This document shows positions 11,141 to 22,549 of a stretch of 64,000 bases of DNA, in pieces. The notes under the pieces are model-generated. The model ran no database searches and was not told the origin of the DNA. It saw nothing but the letters and a program-made list of their open reading frames with translations. This DNA comes from Galeruca laticollis. Taxonomy: Eukaryota > Arthropoda > Insecta > Coleoptera > Chrysomelidae. How positions within the stretch are numbered: position 1 is the stretch's first letter; each line of letters begins with the position of its first letter. The stretch spans positions 30,719,567-30,783,566 of the forward strand of contig OY998184.1 in NCBI GenBank assembly GCA_963921935.1, read 5' to 3'. The position numbers were made by a program, and so were the translations under genes.

Positions 11141-11259
11141 CCAGAATGATTTCCCCGTGAGAGGTAAAACCAGTTGTTTGGAACCACACCCCACGAGCGG
11201 TAACGAGCGGTTCAGCTACCATACCCAGGGGGGGAAAAACGGTTCACAACCAGGGTCTA

Positions 11260-11700
11260 TTATCGCGCTACTAGAGCCTTCGGGACCAGAGCTTCTACTA
11301 GATCAAGACCAGTGTGCGTGATGAAGAATAACATCCTGAACGAGGTGTCACTGCTGGCTCAGAACACACTTGATCTAGACCAGAGGAAGTCGGGAAACAA
11401 TCCACACTCAGGTAAGGCTAATGAACTACCTAAGTTGAACATGCCAAATGGCAAAAGGTGGGATACTGTGGTCAACAAACTAGTGACAACGGAGTTTTCT
11501 GTAACCAGGATCTAGTAATTGCGCAACACATTACCTTAAAGGACCACAGCATCCGCTAGACCAAGACCAGTGTGCGTGATGAAGGATCACACCCTGCCTG
11601 ACGTAGCACAGCTACTGCAAAACACACTGGATCTAGACCAGACATGGTCGATAAGAAATCCTACAAAGGTAAATGTGTTGATCGACCTGAGTTGATAACT
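11260..11700. repeat. Diverged ~258-bp direct duplication
   Basis: CAAGACCAGTGTGCGTGATG, preceded by CTAGAT or CTAGAC, occurs at 11298 and 11556. It is followed in both copies by a block ending AACACACT.GATCTAGACCAGA. The period is 258 bp and the copies have diverged. It directly follows the 62-bp array and shares its GC-rich base use, so both probably belong to one repeated unit. Confidence 0.6.
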
Positions 11701-12241
11701 GCTTCGTCACACGAGAATATCACAATGATTATATGCTGCAATATAAGTATGGCTGTTGTGATTGTCCATAATTATTAAAACGGGATCGGTTTTAGTTGAT
11801 TCGGTAAACTCATCACAATGTGATAACCATTCGACAACAATATGAGTATTAGTCCATCCGTTTTTTGAGCATTGGTGAGATGCTCCTATTGGTCTTTTTT
11901 TTTGGAGTCTGGCAGGAACTCTCTTTCATGGGTGTATCAGCTTTGGAGATGTATAAATGCAGGATTCATGCATAAAATAGCCAGTAATCTTCTTTCTCTC
12001 TCGCCGGATATAGTAGCCACCTTAGCTTACATCTTAAGGCATTTTTTTGCACCGTCGTAATGCCGGTGTCGTCCATATTATAGATTCTATAGATTATACT
12101 TTTCTTCTAGCTTCTTAAGGTTGGCATAAAATATGTCAATTTCGTCTTATTAAATGAAGCTAGTCTATTTAAACTTGTTCCTTTTTCAATATAGGTGAGG
12201 GTAAATATATTAAAATCCTTAAAATTCGTACAAGTTTTTCA
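11701..12241. other. Stretch without a recognisable gene
   Basis: No family match on either strand. A 62-residue plus frame at 11872-12060 (MVRCSYWSF start) has no recognisable features. Confidence 0.3.
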
Positions 12242-12292
12242 ATTACATGCCAACTAGTTTCGACTTAACAAGTCATCATCAGGGCGGGTAAG
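12242..12292 (-). ncRNA. Hammerhead ribozyme motif of Penelope family 1
   Basis: On the minus strand the catalytic core is present: CTGATGA, a single T, helix II GACTT/AAGTC with a GTT loop, then GAA. A two-base-pair helix III (AC, loop TA, GT) is followed by T at the predicted cleavage position. Helix I pairs GCC with GGC, then after a small internal loop TTAC with GTAA. The minimal helix III and the looped helix I are the known form of hammerheads in Penelope-like elements. It lies 60 bp downstream of the Penelope reading frame on the same strand. Cleavage activity is inferred, and the extra T after CTGATGA could affect it. Confidence 0.65.
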
Positions 12293-12351
12293 CTACAATT
12301 ATAATGGTAAATTCAATTTAGCAAATCGAATTCTATTCAGACAACTGTAAC

Positions 12352-13887
12352 TTACCAGTCAATAAAAAAAATTCCACAGGACGTATAACAACATGAATTT
12401 AAAATAAACAGCGAAAACAATACAAGACAAATACAAATAATTCGATCATTAACACACTCAAGTGAAGATAACTTTTTATAATCTAAAATTCTAAACAACA
12501 TTGGCGGAACTTCAATAGTTGATTTCAAATTTAATGATATAGTATTTTCATTATTAATCGATTTAAAAATTTCTAAGTTCTTCAAAGCGTTCAGTCTAGT
12601 TCCATGTTCACAAACATGTAAAATTCTAAAATTTTCATCCACCACAAAAGAATGGTTATTAAGTTGCAAATGTCTGTGGAAAACAGAACTATTCCTTGTC
12701 AAATGTTCTTGGATTCTCAACTCAAACCTCCTACCACACTGCCCTATGTATTCGGCGGTGCAATTGTTACAAGTCAACCTATAAACCCCACTTCTATCAA
12801 GTTTTGAAATTGGGTCTTTGGTTCGAGAAAAGATAGTTTTTATGTTTAGTGGAGTTTTAAAGGCTACTTTATATTCTGTTCTATTTTGAATAATGTTGGC
12901 CAATTGATAGGAAAGTGGACCGTAGTAATAAATGCTAACAAATTTTTGTTGTTCACTCCTGTCCAATGCATATGAGTCATTCATTAAAAGCTTATCCATC
13001 CTTCTGTTAACTAAATTGTCAATTAGAATTGTGGAGTAACCGTTTCCAACTGCTAAAAGTTTGATAGTTTCTAATTCTTTTTTAAAATCATCAGGACACA
13101 TTGGAATCAAAAAAAGCCGATGAACGTATGACCTGAACGACGAAAGCTTCTGCTGAAAGGGGTGATTGCTGTCAATAGGGATAACATGAGAAGTCTGAGT
13201 ATTCTTTCTATATATGCTAAAAGAAACGTGATGATTAATCCTCTTCAAAGATAATTCCAAGAAATTGAGAGTGCAGTTATTTTCCATTTCCAAAGTAAAT
13301 TTGAGGTCTATGTGTAAGTTGTTAATAAAACTTAAAAAATCACCATTTAAAACGTTAACATCCCCCTGAGAACAAAATACCACGCCATCGACATATCTAT
13401 ACCAGAAAACGATATTACCCGAGAATTGGCTCCTAAAAATTTGTCTCTCAATAAAGTCCATAAAGATATCTGCCAAGAGAGGAGCTAGTGAATTTCCCAT
13501 GCCAAGACCCTGCGTCTGTTCATAAATTTTATTATTAAACGTGAAGAAGTTTTGTTGTAATACGAATGACAATAACCTGAAAACATTCTCCACCACAAAG
13601 TCATCCAACGAAGAATCAACCAATAAATTCCTAATGAGACCCAAGGTTAGTTCCACAGGAACATTGGTGTATAAGTTGGTTACATCAACCGAAGCCAGAA
13701 TGTTCCTTTTGGTTGTCTCAATGTTTGTTATCTGAGGAAATCGTTTCACAAAACAAAAAAGCCAGACTTTTCCGGCCAATTTCGTCTCCTTATTAAAATT
13801 ATGCGATATATTTTGAAGTTCGGAATATCGAAATGCTAGCCTTCTAGGACATTTGGGTATTGAACCGTAGAATAATGTTGCCCTCAA
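12352..13887 (-). CDS. Penelope-like element family 1: reverse transcriptase plus GIY-YIG endonuclease
   Basis: A long open frame of 511 residues. The reverse transcriptase has motif A DVTNLYTNVP (D68), GLGMGNSLAP (127-136) and FWYRYVDGVV, where the usual YVDD is YVDG (residues 165-168). The second catalytic aspartate is therefore lost (GAC to GGC, about 13388). A GIY-YIG domain follows: GVY (367-369), the CNNC pair and YIGQ (380-383), with ELRIQEHL. Penelope elements use this endonuclease to prime reverse transcription. The N-terminus is not the usual one (the frame begins just upstream of the RT, and nothing further is open beyond 13910), so the copy is 5'-truncated. The last ~50 residues are hydrophobic and may be read-through. 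Probably catalytically dead despite the intact frame. Confidence 0.85.
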   Translation of the reverse strand: MRATLFYGSIPKCPRRLAFRYSELQNISHNFNKETKLAGKVWLFCFVKRFPQITNIETTKRNILASVDVTNLYTNVPVELTLGLIRNLLVDSSLDDFVVENVFRLLSFVLQQNFFTFNNKIYEQTQGLGMGNSLAPLLADIFMDFIERQIFRSQFSGNIVFWYRYVDGVVFCSQGDVNVLNGDFLSFINNLHIDLKFTLEMENNCTLNFLELSLKRINHHVSFSIYRKNTQTSHVIPIDSNHPFQQKLSSFRSYVHRLFLIPMCPDDFKKELETIKLLAVGNGYSTILIDNLVNRRMDKLLMNDSYALDRSEQQKFVSIYYYGPLSYQLANIIQNRTEYKVAFKTPLNIKTIFSRTKDPISKLDRSGVYRLTCNNCTAEYIGQCGRRFELRIQEHLTRNSSVFHRHLQLNNHSFVVDENFRILHVCEHGTRLNALKNLEIFKSINNENTISLNLKSTIEVPPMLFRILDYKKLSSLECVNDRIICICLVLFSLFILNSCCYTSCGIFFIDW

Positions 13888-14548
13888 AGGAAGGTAGTCC
13901 CTTAATTGGCCTTCCTAACGGGGTGAACTTTCGGATATATCTTTTATCTCTTTAACTATATTGTAATCTCACCCTGCCTCTCTAATTTGTTTTCCATCTT
14001 CTATAGCCTGTAATGTATTTCCGATGTCTTGGGAGCTATATATATGAAATAACTTCTGTTTTTCTTATATAATTTCAGGACATCTGTAAATAGAAATAAA
14101 AAATAAGTATTTGGAGATTTAAATAGTTAAAAACTTTCCAGATTAAACTTTACCAAATGAAATAACAGTTGATATATACAAAATTAAACGCAAACTTTTA
14201 TTGTTTTGTTTATTTTTCACTAGACAAATGTTATTAATGTATGTCGGTTTTTCTATAAACACGTGTCAGTCTCTTATCATTCACTCGTCAACTTAGTAAC
14301 TGCTGGTGTGTACTCTAATATCAGCGTCCAAGGTACTACAGTAGAAAGAGATTGGTGCATAGTTTCAGAAATAATATTAATTATGTCAGTGCCACAGATA
14401 ACCCACAGATAGATGACACACTGATTGTGGTGCCACCTAAAGAGCCTGTGGTTTAAACAATTGAGTGATGTTGAAAAGATTTCTGTGATTTTAGGTTTTG
14501 GCGGTATATTAAAATTTACTGTATTTTCATTATTTTATTTCAAAATGA

Positions 14549-14651
14549 TCATTTATAGTCCATCATTCAACATCTCATTCAATTTAAGTCAATAATGATT
14601 AGCTGTTGAGTTAAATTAAATGAAATATCAAATGATGGACCATAAATGGTT
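14549..14651. repeat. Imperfect palindrome, 40-bp arms
   Basis: The left arm 14549-14588 (TCATTTATAGTCCATCATTC start) pairs with 14612-14651 (core AATGATGGACCATAAATGG), with few mismatches and a ~23-base spacer. It could form a hairpin. No flanking duplication was found, so a MITE is only one possibility. Confidence 0.6.
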
Positions 14652-15270
14652 AATTAAATTTGAAAAATAGAACAGTGATCATATAAACAGTATATTTATT
14701 TTGGTATAAAAATACACAACAAATAATTTCTTTCACAATGTACTTTTCCTAACGAACAGAATGACAATAAATAAACTATATTGTAAAAACAATGCAATAA
14801 TTAAAAAATAATTTGAGTAACATACATTTCATAGATTGGAGTATCATTAGATTTTTAAATGATGTTAAATCAAGATAAAAGTAAAAAATTATCCATGATA
14901 AGTTTATATTAATTGATTATTACACTCGTATAAACACACAGAGCTGGACAAACTGCTGGAGTATAACTGCTACTTACTTAATGAGAAAAAGTGTTAGCAA
15001 TGAATTGTTAACCACTATTTTTGGGAACTTTCTGTGAAAGAAAACATTTGAGTATAATTACTGTGAATGTTAGAACAAAAGTAATTGAAATATTTTTATA
15101 GGAAAAGTTGTTAAATACTGCCCAGCTCTGTAAATACAAGGTACCAAGTAATAAAAAATAAAATATCAAGTATATGCAAGCAATTATTAATAGGTAACCT
15201 CGGTTTTAACAAAATAATGTTTTTTAAATCTCCTTTTCAACTTCATATTGGGACTTGTCGCATTCGAATT

Positions 15271-15366
15271 GGGAGTAATTAAAATCAAATTGGGAATTAT
15301 CAATTTCGAATAGGGATTTATCCCAATTTAAATTGGATTATTCCCAATTTGATTTTAATTATTTCC
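15271..15366. repeat. Palindrome with repeated AATTGGGA / TCCCAATT words
   Basis: The left arm 15271-15297 contains AATTAAAATCAAATTGGGAA. The right arm 15338-15366 contains its complement TTCCCAATTTGATTTTAATT. Further AATTGGGA-like words occur between and before the arms. It could be a foldback remnant. No coding potential. Confidence 0.6.
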
Positions 15367-16521
15367 AATTTAAAGTTAAAAAGGTGTAGATAACTTTGTG
15401 GATGAAATATAGTTTGGTTGCCTTATTTCTATTATTACTTATAAATATTACATTAGCTGGAATCTTTGTAAGAACTGGATTTGTGTCGCCTTCCATAATT
15501 TCCAACAAAATCTTTTCCCAATCTTGCAAAATGATTTTCTCATTTCCAGTTCTATTAATAGTCTTTTTCTTGAGTCTGGATTTCATGTTGTTAATTTCTT
15601 TGTAGATTTGACTTGTCGTTATTTGTAAACCAAAATTAAACTACCATTGTTTTCTCATCGCTTCGAGAGCTTTCGATTTTGAAAGTCGGACAGATGGTGT
15701 TTGTGACTTCGACAAAAGTATGGGAAAATCACGAAGCATATGCACAAATCCCATTTGCGATTCGCAACTTTTATTACACTCTTCATCTTCACGGCTTTCA
15801 CTCATTGTACTAATACGTTGACTGATTGCTTCGCAAATAGGCACTAATAACAAATGAAGGCATATACCGAAAACCTGCTATCGAACAGGAATTGTTTGTA
15901 AATAATTTTTTGAATTTGATCAAGTTTGGAAATTAAATAGTATCTACTTTATGTATTATGAGAAGAAACTCATCAAATTAAAATATTTTTATTCATATGA
16001 AATGGAGTACAAACTCATACTTTATGCTCATGCTCATGAGAACATACTCTGAGTTTATACTCTGGTATTATTCATACCACCCATTGTATCAAATTAAGCA
16101 CATGTTCTACTATTCTGTCACATTCACCTTGTATTAAAGCAAATTTAGATTAATCTTTTTTGTTTAATTCCAGAGTAGCAATTTTTATCACTATACGATG
16201 CGATTGACTTCAAATAATGACATTTAATACTATTTAATTATGACGGTAAACATAAAAAAGTACTCGACATGTCTCCAATTACCTTAATTGTCCTACCGAT
16301 CAACCCGACGAGATGATTCTTATTTAGGGTATTAGGAATGATCACACAAAATTTTCAATAAAGGTCTGCACTTGTCAATATTTTATTAAAAAAATTAATA
16401 TCTCGATAAGTATGAATTTTAGATATAGGGTATTGTACACACAAACACATTGATATTTGTGTTTTTAAATGAAACTCAAGGTCTCTAGTTAATTCCACAA
16501 TATAATACAAGTTATTGAAAA

Positions 16522-16577
16522 TTCTGAAAAATTGACAATTGTTTCGATAAATCAATATCATCGTCAGAATGACAGAA
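16522..16577 (-). ncRNA. Hammerhead ribozyme motif of Penelope family 2 (copy A)
   Basis: On the minus strand: CTGACGA (the variable seventh core base is C), a single T, helix II GATA/TATC, then GAA. Minimal helix III AC-AATT-GT is followed by C at the cleavage position. Helix I pairs ATT with AAT and, after an internal loop, TTCTG with CAGAA. It sits 250 bp downstream of the coding frame of Penelope copy A on the same strand. The same layout as the family 1 motif at 12242 supports a real ribozyme. Confidence 0.7.
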
Positions 16578-16828
16578 GTTACATTTCATTTTATGCCTAC
16601 CTGATGTTTAGTAGTTAATTTTGGCTAGACCAAGAAGTAACCTAACTTGTCATTGGCTTAATATATGTTTATAGAAAAAAGAAGAAGATGTGATATTACA
16701 AATATTGAAGCTTAGATATTATTAGCCCTATGGTGATATCCTGGATATCATTTTTCCAATTAAGATCAGTATAACTGTGCAATGATATAGAAAACCAGGA
16801 AAACTATATCTGCTGATCTTCACAATTA

Positions 16829-18312
16829 TCACTTAAGAAGACAGTTTATTAGTGGAGAATTCCCTAGATTTAACTGTTCATTGACAACTTCATATTGTGG
16901 GTTTCTTAAATGTCTTCTAATTTCCAGTTCTTCAAGGAAATCCAGCTCTTGTTTCTTTTCACAAATATGCAGTACTTCTAGTTCTGTGTTAGGTGTCAAT
17001 GAATGATTGGTGTCAAGTAGATGTTTTGCGTAGTGGGATTTATCTGGTTGTTTTAATTTGTATGCTCGTAAGTGCTCATTGTATCGTACTTCAAAATTCC
17101 TAAGGGTCTGACCCAAATAGACAGCATTACATTCTGGACATTTGAGTTTATATATACCGGACTTCTTTAATAGTGGTATTTTTGTTTTTACATTTAACAA
17201 TTTTGTACTAACGTTACTTTCTGTTTTAAAAGAAATTGTTGTATTCGTTGCTGAAGATATTATCTTTGAAATATTATTGGAAATATTTCCTGCATATGTG
17301 ATGGTTTTATAAGTTTTAATTTCATCAGCTTGTTTAGGATATATTAGTTGTAATGCCACTTTTTTCTCTTTTTTACTAATTAGCCTATTTATCATATCTA
17401 ATGGATAACCGTTAGATGTTGCTATTTGTCTAATTGTATTGATCTCTCTATCAAAATTACATTTGTTCATAGGAACTGAAAAAGCTCTATGTATCATTGA
17501 ATTATATGCCGCTAGTCTGTGTGAGACAGGGTGATTAGAATTGAATGGAATTGTCACATCAGTCTGTGTTGGTTTCCGGTAAATTGAATAATCAAGTACA
17601 TTATTAACTCTTTGAATTTTTAAATCAAGAAAATTGATTGAGCTATTTTCTTCAATTTCTAATGTAAATTTAATTTTCGGGTGTAAATTATTGATGTGGT
17701 TGAAAAATACATCTAATTGTCGTTCACTACCCATAAAACAAGCTAATATGTCATCAACATATCTATACCAAAATAAAACATTTTTCGAAATATTACTTTC
17801 AAAGATCTTTCTTTCTAAATTGTCCATAAAAATGTTTGCTAAAATAGGTGATATAGGGCTTCCCATTGGTAAACCTTCATTTTGAATATATATCTTATTG
17901 TCAAAAGTGAAATAATTCTGATTAATGCATACATCAAATAAATTAAGTATATCTGATATTATTCCTGGATTAATATTTTTATCTTCAAGTAATTTTCTTA
18001 CAAGTATTAGACATTCTTTAGGAGGAATTTTAGTAAACATATTAGTTACATCGAACGATATGAGTTTATAGTTATCTTGCAAGTGGATTGATTTCAACTT
18101 TTTGATTAGTTCTATTGAATTTCTAATTGAGTACTTAGATTCATATCCGTAAGTATTGAGTATATTGTTGAGCTTCTTTGCCAATATATTACTAGGAGCA
18201 TTAACATAAGAGACTACAGGTCTAATTGGTTTCGTTATTTTATGTAATTTAACTGTTCCATATAATTGTGGACAATGAGGATTCTTATGTATGATAGACC
18301 TCTTTTCGTAAT
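16829..18312 (-). CDS. Penelope-like element family 2 copy A: reverse transcriptase plus GIY-YIG, 5'-truncated
   Basis: The open frame has an internal Met at 18184 (451 residues), and the same frame reads openly to about 18312 (LYGTVKLHK, then PIRPVVSYVNAP), so the true start is missing. Motif A is FDVTNM (D45 from that Met), followed by GLPMGSPISP (104-113) and an intact YVDD (142-145). The GIY-YIG domain has GIYKLKC (343-349), CPEC and YLGQT, with FEVRYNEHL. It ends in NSPLINCLLK. The best-preserved Penelope domain set in the window. It is fused head-to-head with an inverted partial copy at 18322. It differs clearly from family 1 at 12352. Confidence 0.88.
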
Positions 18313-18321
18313 CATTTAAAA

Positions 18322-18893
18322 TAACGAAACCAATTAGACCTGTAGTCTCTTATGTTAATGCTCCTAATAATATATTGGCAAAGAAGCTCAACAATATACT
18401 CAATACTTACGGATATGAATCTCAGTACTCAATTAGAAATTCAATAGAACTAATCAAAAAGTTGAAATCAATCCACTTGCAAGATAACTATAAACTCATA
18501 TCGTTCGATGTAACTAATATGGTTACTAAAATTCCTCCTAAAGAATGTCTAATACTTGTAAGAAAATTACTTGAAGATAAAAATATTAATCCAGGAATAA
18601 TATCAGATATACTTAATTTATTTGATGTATGCATTAATCAGAATTATTTCACTTTTGACAATAAGATATATATTCAAAATGAAGGTTCACCAATGAGAAG
18701 CCCTATATCACCTATTTTAGCAAACATTTTTATGGACAATTTAGAAAGAAAGATCTTTGAAAGTAATATTTCGAAAAATATTTTATTTTGGTATAGATAT
18801 GTAGATGACATATTAGCTTGTTTTATGGGTAGTGAACGACAATTAGATGTATTGTTCAACCACATCAATAATTTACACCCGAAAATTAACTAG
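18322..18893 (+). pseudogene. Penelope family 2 copy B, inverted partial copy
   Basis: Nearly identical to the N-terminal part of copy A but on the plus strand. It reads from ITKPIRPVVSYVNAP through motif A (DVTNMVTKIP) and YVDD to NNLHPKIN, then stops at the junction with the element's terminal sequence (ACTAGAGACCTTGAGTTTC). A and B form an inverted repeat with ~570-bp arms and a ~75-bp spacer around 18280. GIY-YIG is absent. Confidence 0.8.
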
Positions 18894-18894
18894 A

Positions 18895-19580
18895 GACCTT
18901 GAGTTTCATTTAAAAACACTAATATGAGCATATTCCACGAAGTAAGGGTCGAGACAGTCAATTACATTAATATTTAATGTAGAATACGAAAAGTTAATAA
19001 TATCCTGAGTGTTACGTTTAAAATAACAAAGTTATCGTTCACTTCCGGTTTAACTGAAAGTGGCATGTCTATCCAAATATTCAATATATTTCTTGTAACC
19101 ATCTGTATCAATTTTTATCAAAATCTTGTGAGTAGTTTCTAATACTCGTATATAGATAATGTAAGCTCGTCATCAAACGATACGTTTTCAAATTGATACC
19201 TCGTACATAAATCAATAGCTAGTTAAAATGAATAAGCCTGTGCCTATTTTCGTTTGAAAAACAAATTCCATGAAATATTTATATTTGAAATAAATCGGCA
19301 AAATTTCCGGAACCAAATAGTTTTGTTAACTTTGGCATCGGACATGGCATTTCATACGAAATTCAACCGCTAGAAATTTTCCCATCAAAGCTTCTAGTAA
19401 TTTCTAATAGTTTTAAAATAGTTTGTCACAACTAATGCCGACAAATCACTAAACGTAAATATCGTCTGCGCTTGTACTGGCGTACTATTCTCCGACAATC
19501 CATGAATGATTCATTTTTATTGGAACAAATATATCAAAACATTGCACAACTATTATTCTACTTACACGAACGTTGTGTTT
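18895..19580. other. Penelope end and upstream region of gene 1
   Basis: 18890-18962 is Penelope family 2 terminal sequence: its GAAGTAAGGGTCGAGACAGT phrase recurs inverted at 35008-35048. From about 18970 the sequence is AT-rich, with no recognisable element, up to the promoter of gene 1. It may hold regulatory sequence. Nothing specific could be read. Confidence 0.4.
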
Positions 19581-19618
19581 TATATAAATAAACCAACCGC
19601 AACTCGATTAGTTCAGTC
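19581..19618 (+). promoter_or_regulatory. Core promoter of gene 1: TATA box and TCAGT-type initiator
   Basis: TATATAAATA at 19581-19590 is followed 30-odd bases later by TTCAGTC (19612-19618), close to the arthropod initiator consensus TCAGT. A second TATCAGTGT follows at 19621-19629. The spacing fits a TATA-dependent start and would give a 5' leader of about 60 nt before the ATG at 19675. Confidence 0.6.
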
Positions 19619-19674
19619 TAGTATCAGTGTTTGTACATATCGTTATCAGAGTGTAAGAGATAAAGATAAATTTA

Positions 19675-21306
19675 ATGTCTACAATGGCAAATACCAATAA
19701 TAATATGAATGATCTACAGAATTCAAAACAGTTTCAAGAAGCAGTTCACATAGCTGTGCAAAAAGCTGTAGCCGATTATTTTAGCGGCAAACCTTGGGAA
19801 AAACAACAGAAACATAAGCATTGTGGTTGGTCGAGATGGCATGAGAAATCACATCAACAACAACCAATTCAATTAGGTGAATATTTATACCTCAACTGAT
19901 AAATAATATAACTCGTCCTGCTTTTGAATTTCAGTTCTGTACAAAACATCCGCTAAAAATAGTCTATAACATCTTACAGGGTGATGTGTAAAGCAACTAT
20001 AGATTAGAACGTTGATAATTGATACTTTATATTTAAAATAAATAATTTTGTTTCTTCAACTGTCAGTAAAACATGATATTTTTGAACCAATTTTTCAATA
20101 CAAAAGTTTGATTTTTATGACGGATCTCGTTGCTATTGGCAGCGTCAGTAAAAGTATTTTTACTTCTGCTGAGAGCGTCAGTAAAATTAAGACTGATTAA
20201 ATATACACCAAACAAGGTAAAAACTTGCTGTTTCCGTGCTCCTTAATACTGGTATTCACATTATTTTAATTTATATAATAAATAAAATGGACTTGAATAT
20301 TTTCTTTCTGTATATTTCTTGGCATTTTTATTTCACACCATATGTAAATGTGGTAAATGCATCTTCAGACACACTAACCGATTTAGTCGATAATAAATTA
20401 TATTCTGCATTTTCTACTAGCTCCGTTACCTAAGGGGTGTAAGAATCTAACTCAGAATCTGATTTTTTACTTCATAAATCGAAATTTAGAGTAATTATAT
20501 AACAACAATATTTTGTTATTAATGATTCAACTCACTAGTCAAATATCAACTGAAATTTATAATATCAACAACTTAACAATTTAATTTTGAAAACACGTGC
20601 TTCATTAAAATATTCTTATAATTTATTCGAATTTGAAGAAAAAATACCTTGTTATATTCAGAGTGAAAGATAATTTTTTGACTCATCTATATTTGCTGGA
20701 CTAACTTCGTTGGTCCGGTAAACTTATAGCTTCGTCACACAAGTATCATTTCACTCATAATAAAACAATATATTATTTAATTCTCAAGTTGGTTAGCAAT
20801 AATTAATTTTAAGAACATTTACCACTATTTTAGTATGAATGTTCTGTTATTTTTCATATTTTAACGTATTATTTTTTAGGTACAGACAAACTTGCTATTT
20901 TCAGTATGATATTCAAGGAATTTAAAGTCGACAATTCTTCTATTACTTTTCAACCAACTCTGTTTTTAAGTTTATTTGTTCCAATTTTTGGGAATTATAT
21001 TCGCCCATTAACTTAACTCAAGAGGTGAACTTGAAGATACTATTGACTGAGAAATATTTTTATAATCTAATTTACATTTACTTAATTTTTTCAGACAAGG
21101 TAAATGGTCCTGATTTTAGAAGACACGGACCACCACCATTTTGGTTTTACAACATGAATCATCGTTTTGGAGAGCACCCTAATCATCACTTTCCTCACCA
21201 TCACCATTATGGACCTTGGTGTAGGAGTCAATGTTCCTACTACAGAAAACCTGATAACTTTAGTAAATTTTGTGAACCTGGTCATCTTTTTGATTTTACG
21301 GAATAA
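19675..21306 (+). CDS. Gene 1 of an unrecognised two-exon PPFWF family
   Basis: Exon 1 is 19675-19876 and exon 2 is 21095-21306. Donor AG|GTGAAT and acceptor TTTTTCAG| join a phase-1 codon (G+AC, Asp), giving 137 residues. Residues 1-67 start MSTMANTNNN and contain NSKQFQEAVHIAVQKAVADY, a likely amphipathic helix, then a Lys/His/Gln-rich stretch. Exon 2 has GPPPFWFYNMNHRFG, a His-rich run (HHFPHHHH) and five Cys. There is no signal peptide or membrane segment, so a cytosolic or nuclear protein is likely. Possible metal binding through His/Cys is inference only. The start was chosen because it matches the position and sequence of the paralogue start at 43384 and follows a good core promoter. 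The poly(A) signal is near 21560. I do not recognise the family. Its 1.2 kb intron holds no identifiable element. Confidence 0.7.
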
Positions 21307-21559
21307 TATGAGCTAATGTACTCATATATTTAATTTTATTTTACTGTGATTGTTACTACCTACGTTTTTAAAATAGACTGAAATATTTGTAAAATGCCCT
21401 TGAATAGATAAAATTTTAATGAAAAATTGTTGATAATAACTGATTGTTTACGTTACTCATAAAAATATTTATTCATGGTTTGATTTATATAATGGTGATT
21501 TTACAGGCAATATTGTAAATACTATTTAGTAATTGTTTTTTTTATTGAAGTATATATTT

Positions 21560-21565
21560 ATTAAA
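21560..21565 (+). terminator. Candidate poly(A) signal of gene 1
   Basis: ATTAAA, the common variant hexamer, lies about 250 bp after the stop codon of gene 1. No better AATAAA is seen between the stop and the next element (from about 21780). Confidence 0.35.
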
Positions 21566-21782
21566 CATATAAAATGTCGTTTTTTAACATACTACAATGC
21601 TTAATACTATATAGACGTGTTTCACGTGGTGCTGCTAATAAATCGATTTAAATCGTGTAAAAGTGCTTTAAAATCTTGGAAACTGTCTTTACTATAAGTA
21701 GTAAGTACGTACTAAGTACGTTTACTCTATTTTACGCAAAATTGTTAATCAGTATCCTGTAAAGTGAAATTATTTTTTCACT

Positions 21783-22403
21783 ATGTCCCGAAGCCGAGGA
21801 AACAAAACAGAAAACAAGGGTGACGATAAACTGCACTGTGGAAACATTAGTGGCAAAGCTTTGTACTTCTGATAATTTAATAAATCAACTCTCAAAAACT
21901 ATAGCAGATCGTATTATGAAGCAGATGGACAAAAAAGCCTGAAAGCAAAAACTAAAGAGTTGGAGAATGAACTAAGAAGTCAGAGAGTTACTATAGATTA
22001 TCTTGTAGAGCTTCTGAACATACAAGAACGTTTAGATAAGCGTAAAAATATTAGGTTTTATGGAGTAGATGAGAATGTTGGGGAAAAGTGTATGGAAACA
22101 GCGCTGGATATCTGTAATACTAAAATGAACCTAGAAATAGATGAAAAGTGCATACATTTTTCTTATAGAATTGTAAAGTTTCAAAGACACAAAATTAGAC
22201 CAATTTCAGTTACTTTTACGTGCATGTTCTATAAATATATGGTTTATAAAAATAAGAAGCCACTTAAAACCTCAAATACTATAATAAGAGAATATTCAAC
22301 TTCTGAACAAATGAAGCTTCTGAAATCTGTCCGCGAAAAAGTCGGCAATAATCGAACAATATGGACAAATGGTGGAAACATATTTTTGAAAATGTCTGAT
22401 TGA
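21783..22403 (+). pseudogene. Non-LTR retrotransposon ORF1-like protein (FP25K/L1-ORF1-like fold)
   Basis: An ATG at 21783 (MSRSRGNKTENKGD) starts a frame that breaks by 21870. From 21960 a 147-residue frame reads a coiled-coil-like ENELRSQRVTIDYLVELLN, then RKNIRFYGVDEN, FSYRI, RPISVTF, NTIIREY and KLLKSVREKVG, the order typical of ORF1 proteins carried by many insect CR1/Jockey-like elements and related to the baculovirus FP protein. No matching ORF2 follows on this strand, so this is a stray copy. It would bind RNA if intact. Confidence 0.65.
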
Positions 22404-22549
22404 AATGAAACAATGATGGTTAAAAATATTGAGCAGCTTGAATCCCAGCTGGTAACAGACGCTGATTATAAACAGTATCATTTCTCCAATTCCCATCTTA
22501 ATTTTGTCACAATTATAGTATAATTATTAGGTTCTTCGTCTTTTTTTAA

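Larger units (their letters stand above)
13900..16450. other. AT-rich gene-free stretch between two Penelope families
   Basis: Apart from the two palindromes listed separately, there is nothing I can name. The small frames at 15359-15853 are on both strands, lack family resemblance and look like chance. 16316-16460 is likely part of the Penelope family 2 terminal region. Confidence 0.4.

Noticed and set aside
20236..20433. Small frame in the intron of gene 1 with a hydrophobic start from an internal Met at 20287, signal-peptide-like
   Set aside because: AT-rich hydrophobic codons arise by chance. It has no paralogue in the gene 2 intron and no promoter or splice context tied to it.
21091..21285. 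Minus-strand frame of 64 residues opposite exon 2 of gene 1
   Set aside because: It is the shadow of the coding exon, and its composition mirrors the His-rich coding strand.
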